Assembly: GCF_029218125.1 (NCBI RefSeq)
Contig: NZ_JARFXX010000002.1
Span: forward strand, 248,001-312,000
Reading direction: 5' to 3'
Origin: Oscillibacter faecalis_A
GTDB lineage: Bacteria > Bacillota > Clostridia > Oscillospirales > Oscillospiraceae
DNA: 64,000 nt
Below the pieces are notes generated by a model. The model was given only the letters and a program-made list of their open reading frames with translations. It did no database searches and was not told the origin of the DNA. How positions within the stretch are numbered: the first letter of the stretch is position 1; the number at the start of each line of letters is the position of its first letter. The position numbers and the translations under genes were made by a program. Positions 59,201 to 64,000 of this stretch are shown one piece after another.

Positions 59201-62200
59201 CTGGCCGGTGTAAACAGCGGCACAATCACAAACTGCGCCGTGGCCGGGTATCAGCTTCAGGTGCAGGCGTACAGCGCCAGTGCCGTGTACGCGGGCGGCC
59301 TTGTCGGCAGCAATCTGGGCGGACGCATCCGGGGGTGCAGCGCGGAATTTCCGCTGCTGTACGCCGCCAGCACCTATGCCAAGCTGTATGTGGGCGGCCT
59401 TGTCGGCAACAGCAGCGGCCAGATTCGCCAGAGCTATGTCACCGGCGCGGTCAATATTGAGGAAATCAAGGGCGGCGGCGTGACGCTGGCCGGCTTTGCG
59501 GCGGAAAACGGCGGCTCGATTCAAAATAGCTACTGCGCGGTGTCCATGATCTCCGCAGGCGCGGAGACCAGGGGCTTTACCGTGGGCGGCATTGTGCGGG
59601 ACTGCTATTACTTAAACGGAGGAACCTACGCCTTCCGGGGCAGCGTGGCGCTGTATGACGCAGCGGACAGCTCGGGGGCGCAGCCGGTCACGGATGAAAA
59701 GCTGTCCGGGCAGAAAATCGGCGGCTTTGGAACGGTGTCCGCCAGCTATGACCATGCCGCTACGGACGAGGAAAATTACCCCTACCCCGGCAGCGTGACC
59801 AACGCGGCGGGAGATTATGTCCACTACGGCGACTGGGTGATGGAATCCGACCTTGGCAAACTGGGCGTGTTCTATTGGGAATACGAGACCGGCGGCGCCA
59901 ACAACGGCTATCACATTTCCTACATCGGCTTTGATGGTTCGGCGGAAAAGCGGGGCGAGAGCCTTTGCGAGACCCACGATGACGGCGGCGTCATTACCCG
60001 GTTCGGCTACGGCTATTACTGGAAGGATGGGCAGACAAAGCCTGCATTCACCACCAGTAAATTCTGCGCGGGGACAACTGCGGTTTCCGAAATCAGCGAA
60101 AAGCTGCGGGAGCAGATTCCCGGCTATACCTTTACCGCCTTTGAAAGCGGCGAAAACGGTTTGCGTCTGCTCTCAGCGGATGAGCGGAACGCGGAATGGA
60201 CGCTCACTGTCGGAACATACACTTACAGGTATTCTGTCTGCCCGTTCTTTGGCAATGCCTTCAACTACATGAGCGGAACCGGCACGTCCGGCGCGGAGGA
60301 CAATATCCAACCCGGTACGCCGGAGACGGACGGAAAGGGGCTTGCCTATCAAATCCGCTCTGCGGACCAGCTCCAATTCATCAACTGGAGCTATGTGGAT
60401 GGCACAGGCTCGGCCACCCGCCTTGTCACAAAGAACAATTACAAGCTGTTTCCGTATCTGCAATATACCAACAGCACCGGCACGGCCAAGCAGACGCGGA
60501 CGGACGCGGAGCGGAACCGCCCGGCTCAGAGCTGGCAGCAGACCCATGACCTCAACGGCGCGAACCAAGAAGCGGGGAAGGCCGAAAAGCAGGAAAACAA
60601 CCGGCAGTTCTATCCCATTGCCGGCGCCGTAGACCATATCACAACAAACAACTCCTACAGCATGGTGCTCTATAACTGGTTCGGCGGTAGCTATGACGGT
60701 GGGAACTACTATATCAAGAACCTGAACATCGAATCTCCCTGCTACAATGTGGGCCTGTTCGGCACCACCGCCGGTGCGGATATCCGCAACATCGTGCTCT
60801 ACAGCGATAATAACGCTGTGATTCAGCGACGCACGGAGCAGTCGGACTGGGGAAACTCCGGGGGCGAGAGCGACATTATGCGCTACCAGTGCGCATATGC
60901 CATGGGTGGTCTTGTGGGGATTGCGTATCGCTACCATAATGACCCCGGCAGCGTGATCACCAATTGCGCTATTGCGGGCTATGTCATTCAGGACAACAGT
61001 AAAAATCTCCTGCGCTTGGGCGAGGCGGTGGTGGGCGGCCTCATCGGTGTGTCCAATCTGGATTTGAAGCAGTGTTCCGCCGTGGTGGATATTCAGGTCA
61101 ACTGCACCCATATCTGGAGAAATGACAGTGGTCTGAACGCGGCGAGGTACGGCAACTTTATCCGCGTGGGCGGCCTTGTGGGCGGCCTGCGGGACAAGGC
61201 CACGGACTGCTACACCGGCGGTAAGATTACCGTTTCCAAGGAAACGCTGAAGGAACGGGTGCGTACCGGGTCCTGGGGCAGCGACAATACGCACTTTGCC
61301 GATGGCAGCGAGGCCGTGGAGGTCAAATGGCCCATCGCCGGCAACGGCAGCAATGCCAACCCGGCGACCTACGTGTTTATCGGCGGTATCGGCGGCAGCG
61401 GCTTCTCCGCCAATTTCCAGAACTTCACGGGTGTGAACAATACCAGTGCTGACGGTGCGCCGAAATTCTATAATTGCTATACCTATATCAATCTGCCGGA
61501 TATGGAGGGAACTATTACGGCCATCTCTCTTATCGGCAGCACGGCGGACCGCTATAAGTATACCACATATACTGTGGAAAATTGCTATTACCTCAAGAGT
61601 ATCAAGGATCAGGCATCCTTTGCAAAGGCGTCCAAGACCTATAATCCGAATAACACAAACTCCATGTATACACTGCTGTATAATAAGCCGGATGTGCAGG
61701 AGGCCATGTTCAAAGGCAATATGAGCTACCTGACAAGATACCTGTGGGAAACCAGTGTCAAGTATGGCTCTGAGGTCAAGGGCCTGACGGGTCTGACCTA
61801 TGACCAGATGGCCCAGCGAATTGGAGATGCCAATATCCAAACAGCAAACGGCCTGAACAAGACGTTCGGCAGCTTCAAGGACGCGCTGAACAACGGCCGC
61901 ACCGGCAGCGAGGCGGCCTACGATTGGGTCACCACCGAGGAGCAGGACGCGCAGGGGAACAATATCCCGGTCCACGGCAAGTACAGTTTTCCCGGCAGCA
62001 CGGACGCGTTGCTGGGACAGGACTTCCCCTTCCCTACGGTGCTGCGGCAGGAAAAGCAGGGACAGACCATGAACCTGCACTACGGCACTTGGCCGCTGCA
62101 CGGATTATTCTGGTCCAAGGGCATTGCCTCCATGGACCTGATCGCCGATTACAAGGACAGGGCGGCGGGCAGCAGTATTCAGATGGAGCTGAAGCCCTAT

Positions 62201-63358
62201 GAGCTGGGAATTTCGGATGTGCCGCAGGTGAACTTCGAGTATACGGACGCTGCCATTGTGCAGGTTTCCGCCGTATGGAACGCAGATAAAAAGAGCTATG
62301 ACGTTACGCTGAAGGGCCTGAAGCCCGGAGCCACCGAGGTCACGGCCAAGATCGACTATCAGGGCAGCACCTATGAGGCGCGGCTGCTGTTAACGGTCAC
62401 GGCAGAGATCACCGTTTCCACGAACATCGAGGATGTTAACTGCTACGTGGGCGAAGCGGCAACGATGCAGCTCATGGCGCAGGACAAGCTGGGGAAGTCG
62501 CTGCCCTATGCAAAATGGAGCGTGACCAGCAGTGCGCCCACTGTGGCCTCTGCCGTCATCAAGGACGATACAATGGTGGAAATTCAGGGAAACAGTGAGG
62601 GCGACGCTGCGTTGACGCTTCAGGTGGACTGTGAGCTTCCCGGTGTCGGTACATTCAGTGCCAGCACGATTCGCAGTGTTTCCGTCCGGATGCAGGGTAT
62701 TCTGGGCGTCACCTCCGACGGGCGCTATTGGCAGGGCAAGCTGATGAAAGAGACTGCCACCGGTTTTGCTGGTTTTGATTGGTCAGAGAAGCCCGCAGAG
62801 GTGACAACATTTGCAGAGAATGCACCGGCCTGCGGCGAGGAAACGCTGTTCCTCTACGCACAGGGCACGGACGCGGCCCTTGCAAACTACAGTGTGGAAA
62901 GTGTCACGGTGCAGAGCGGCACCTCCCCGGTGGAGGTAGCGCCGGGCAATACGAACGGTACGTATTGGGTACTGCCCGGTGCGAAGCAGACCTCCGGGGA
63001 CTACACGGTGCTGCCGCTTCAGCTTTTCGGCAAGAGCGAGGGCGAGGTTACGCTGTCCGTTGTGCTGAAGGACCAGCGCTCCGGCAAGACCCTTACATTT
63101 GAGGGCGTCGAGTATACAATCCGGCCGCCGCTGCTGCATAGTGTGACCTACATCACGGGGCAGGAGACAAGTGAAAAGACGGAAAACGTGATTGTGAAGG
63201 GCGATACCGTCACACTTCCGAAGCCAGGCAATGCGGGAATACAGAGCTTTCTGTACTGGCGCAGGAACAATGGCGATACGCCCGATTCCCCGGAATATCC
63301 CGCAGGATTTGTATTTCCCCTGACGGGTGACGTAATATTTCAGGCTGTTTACAAATGA
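56294..63358 (+). CDS. Giant prepilin-adhesin with GLUG, Ig-like and InlB-like repeats
   Basis: A 2,354-aa protein. Residues 1-40 are a type IV prepilin leader and helix: MKRANRFDNRG | FSLAEVMLTV, with cleavage after G11 and E+5 at 16. The rest is built of three large modules. Each opens with an 'A(R/D)xLxxL' helix and carries GLUG repeats of the form GGLVGxxxGxIxNC (at about 486-600, 926-1090 and 1486-1650). Each module closes near a recurring HYG(D/T)W. Residues ~1946-2132 hold Ig-like (Big_2-type) domains. The last ~73 residues (SVTYITGQ...VIFQAVYK) resemble an InlB B-repeat. There is no LPXTG. The start at 56294 has GGAG nine bases upstream; ATG 56288 and TTG 56255 are in frame. A pilus-borne adhesin is inferred. 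Confidence 0.88.
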   Translation: MKRANRFDNRGFSLAEVMLTVAILVVLFALAMIPISKYQKEFRQQELDSKAELVFTAVQNRMTQLQAAGMESLYAWTRDGDRGINKLGLEPWGNTDSNIGENTLCYVTSADKLQENCAAADLFPEGQADDELWNADWVVEYDPKGGSVYAVFYGGSGMAQRYSPSEFDRLRSRAYRISDGAQVGYYSGDTVEIETTGTLEPYAEIINTDHLQLRVICPLKGMTLSFQARIWELDATGAETGDPVVVPFSVDEVKWDAPNYVATMTLDSLEEGMRFAKQTRFHGLTPGKNLKITVTVTSDNPLVDKGSCTVTTNSLFADLKDGDTAELRYARHLQNLDQASELSEDITKAVQTRDIDFAGDADDEWKALYGDLGFTPVRNSNLEQLEGAETGSATGVYPVIYDLPVDVASDAGLIQSASAGKMLLLKNIRLSGANVTGKTATSSAVGALVGCVNGALTLENCQVYLSRSHGHVGPDANRNKQWLQGGDTGGLVGRIEAGGSAEIQNSFAATTAAGVMSVGGLVGRVDGKLSVTHSYADCYLTLEKGSQGIAGGLVGVGIDTATLKVEDAYAAGFLTADQTAGIAGMRASLTNVYTACALMTERAEGGYDTDGKLTYSTVTGGSAAGQVYYLCNGEENVVLGASRTWTSANRTEAAAELGDAFTDETSGLNTVRYELKVSGLSSYTFPRLKNLPHYGDWKAEFESGALAYYEYYADGSYGFYGGNIDTLKDTKAVLGDGYAAVYEGTVPPASLTVTLNYTVKGVQTKKEITLNGTNAVTVQANGRTYQLLRFSKEDLETAGAVDNYYITAIGNERTYSFNPHFAKTAVEGAAVIEKTAEQTISIRTARQLNNLSRYYSDYRDTISEIASFAQELNIDYSAYDWAHYMALGTLVTTQPPIGESEALSFIHEYDGGCHTITGVRFTDNGTYMGLFGYNRGQLRDIVLTQAVAADASGPMLRMSARMKTAYIGVLAGVNSGTITNCAVAGYQLQVQAYSASAVYAGGLVGSNLGGRIRGCSAEFPLLYAASTYAKLYVGGLVGNSSGQIRQSYVTGAVNIEEIKGGGVTLAGFAAENGGSIQNSYCAVSMISAGAETRGFTVGGIVRDCYYLNGGTYAFRGSVALYDAADSSGAQPVTDEKLSGQKIGGFGTVSASYDHAATDEENYPYPGSVTNAAGDYVHYGDWVMESDLGKLGVFYWEYETGGANNGYHISYIGFDGSAEKRGESLCETHDDGGVITRFGYGYYWKDGQTKPAFTTSKFCAGTTAVSEISEKLREQIPGYTFTAFESGENGLRLLSADERNAEWTLTVGTYTYRYSVCPFFGNAFNYMSGTGTSGAEDNIQPGTPETDGKGLAYQIRSADQLQFINWSYVDGTGSATRLVTKNNYKLFPYLQYTNSTGTAKQTRTDAERNRPAQSWQQTHDLNGANQEAGKAEKQENNRQFYPIAGAVDHITTNNSYSMVLYNWFGGSYDGGNYYIKNLNIESPCYNVGLFGTTAGADIRNIVLYSDNNAVIQRRTEQSDWGNSGGESDIMRYQCAYAMGGLVGIAYRYHNDPGSVITNCAIAGYVIQDNSKNLLRLGEAVVGGLIGVSNLDLKQCSAVVDIQVNCTHIWRNDSGLNAARYGNFIRVGGLVGGLRDKATDCYTGGKITVSKETLKERVRTGSWGSDNTHFADGSEAVEVKWPIAGNGSNANPATYVFIGGIGGSGFSANFQNFTGVNNTSADGAPKFYNCYTYINLPDMEGTITAISLIGSTADRYKYTTYTVENCYYLKSIKDQASFAKASKTYNPNNTNSMYTLLYNKPDVQEAMFKGNMSYLTRYLWETSVKYGSEVKGLTGLTYDQMAQRIGDANIQTANGLNKTFGSFKDALNNGRTGSEAAYDWVTTEEQDAQGNNIPVHGKYSFPGSTDALLGQDFPFPTVLRQEKQGQTMNLHYGTWPLHGLFWSKGIASMDLIADYKDRAAGSSIQMELKPYELGISDVPQVNFEYTDAAIVQVSAVWNADKKSYDVTLKGLKPGATEVTAKIDYQGSTYEARLLLTVTAEITVSTNIEDVNCYVGEAATMQLMAQDKLGKSLPYAKWSVTSSAPTVASAVIKDDTMVEIQGNSEGDAALTLQVDCELPGVGTFSASTIRSVSVRMQGILGVTSDGRYWQGKLMKETATGFAGFDWSEKPAEVTTFAENAPACGEETLFLYAQGTDAALANYSVESVTVQSGTSPVEVAPGNTNGTYWVLPGAKQTSGDYTVLPLQLFGKSEGEVTLSVVLKDQRSGKTLTFEGVEYTIRPPLLHSVTYITGQETSEKTENVIVKGDTVTLPKPGNAGIQSFLYWRRNNGDTPDSPEYPAGFVFPLTGDVIFQAVYK

Positions 63359-63378
63359 GAGAAAGGAGGGCCTTGGGT

Positions 63379-64000
63379 ATGATGAATAAGCTGCGCGACA
63401 GGCGGGGCGCATCGCTCCTGATGGCCCTCCTGCTGCTCCTGCTGGCAACGATGGTCAGCGTGGTCATCCTGACTGCGGTTTCCAGCGCGGCTCGGCACCT
63501 GAGCCGCGACCGGGAGGCCCAGCAGAACTACCTGACGGTCAGCTCTGCGGCAGAGCTGCTGCGAAGCGGTCTCAAAGGCGCGAAATATACCCGGACAGAA
63601 ACCGTGACCTACACCTATGATTATGACGAGGGAGGCAACGTGACCGGTAGCCATGAGAGCGAGCCAGTGATTGTGACAACGCAGGCTGAAGCTATGGGCG
63701 TTATGGGTGCATGGCTGGCGTCCTGCATTCAGGCGGACGGAAACTGGCAGCAGAGCGAGCGTCATGACACAATTACGCTTACGGTCACCCCTCAGGGAAC
63801 GGACGAGGTTTTACGGCCGGTGAAGGTCGATTTTTCCATGACGGACAAGGGTGAAATATCCACGAACACAACTGCCGCCGATTTTACGCTGGTATTTTAT
63901 CTGCCGGATGGCGATGACTGCCGCATGACGCTGAAGCTCACGGGCTATCGGACATGGAGCGAGGAGTGGAAAGGCTCCGTAGAATTGGGGGAGCGGCGGC
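63379..64000 (+). CDS. PilX-like minor pilin/assembly protein (3' cut by window end)
   Basis: An open frame of at least 207 codons. It begins MMNKLRDRRGASLLMALLLL: a short basic leader, a G|A junction and a long hydrophobic helix ending in SSAARHLSRDREAQQ. This is the PilX_N/type IV prepilin-like layout, but there is no glutamate at +5 (M instead). The outside part is beta-rich, with repeated TVTYTYDYDEGG-type strands. AAAGGAGGG precedes the start, 21 bp after the giant gene. The stop lies beyond the window. Confidence 0.78.
   Translation, partial: MMNKLRDRRGASLLMALLLLLLATMVSVVILTAVSSAARHLSRDREAQQNYLTVSSAAELLRSGLKGAKYTRTETVTYTYDYDEGGNVTGSHESEPVIVTTQAEAMGVMGAWLASCIQADGNWQQSERHDTITLTVTPQGTDEVLRPVKVDFSMTDKGEISTNTTAADFTLVFYLPDGDDCRMTLKLTGYRTWSEEWKGSVELGERR

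Noticed and set aside
57098..59524. 808-aa minus-strand frame opposite the giant pilin
   Set aside because: No start signal and no recognisable domain, whereas the plus frame has prepilin and GLUG motifs.

Overview
The window looks like the chromosome of a GC-rich, spore-forming member of the Clostridia, most like Oscillospiraceae. Signs: a Firmicutes-type secY-adk-map-infA-rpmJ-rpsM-rpsK-rpsD-rpoA-rplQ cluster with a KOW-domain protein between map and infA; spoIIGA-sigE; T-box leaders on valS and an aminotransferase gene; an S-box leader on metK; type III glutamine synthetase; and consensus sigma-A promoters (TTGACA-17-TATAAT). The family-level placement is inference. No rRNA, tRNA, CRISPR array or intact transposase gene was found.

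Layout. 1-5.98 kb: end of the ribosomal protein/RNA polymerase alpha operon. 6.2-10.1 kb: glnN (minus) and metK (plus), divergent, each with a leader terminator. 10.1-13.9 kb: glycosyltransferase, O-antigen ligase-like protein, first copy of a 161-bp repeat, small genes. 14.0-17.8 kb: F420-ligase-like protein, a ribbon-helix-helix (RHH) regulator opposite a 53-aa protein, a proline-rich three-gene minus operon, nth. 17.8-21.1 kb: rarA, S1-domain protein, DUF951 protein, a 31-aa membrane peptide, cytidylate-kinase-like protein. 21.1-25.9 kb: second repeat copy (inverted), spoIIGA-sigE, T-box-valS. 26-29.4 kb: mogA-like gene and proBAC. 29.5-37.5 kb: HAD hydrolase, 3-methyladenine glycosylase, EamA transporter, TagA-like transferase-tmk, cysteine-rich mini-protein, mltG-U32 peptidase, FAD oxidoreductase. 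37.6-41.9 kb: polysaccharide deacetylase and a blaI-blaR1-like pair with an unusual sensor. 42.1-49.5 kb: pcrA, mtnN-luxS, T-box-aminotransferase, small enzymes.

49.5-64 kb is the most striking region: a type IV pilus operon (pilB-pilC-pilA-pilD-pilM-pilN-pilO, a giant prepilin, a PilX-like gene cut by the window end). Its leader holds a class I c-di-GMP riboswitch whose 3' strand is shared with a terminator. The encoded PilB starts with two motifs of the c-di-GMP-binding MshEN type, so the same messenger may control both transcription and motor. The operon then encodes a protein of about 2,354 residues with a type IV prepilin leader fused to three GLUG-repeat modules, Ig-like domains and a terminal InlB-like repeat: a candidate pilus-borne adhesin. 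No pilT is seen in the window.

Other notable points: two 161-bp repeat copies, each between two copies of a locus-specific terminator hairpin; a terminator inside the glnN leader; a possible alanine specifier in the aminotransferase T-box; and a BlaR1-like protease whose extracellular part is a duplicated domain of unknown ligand. All family assignments are by reading motifs; no database search was run.
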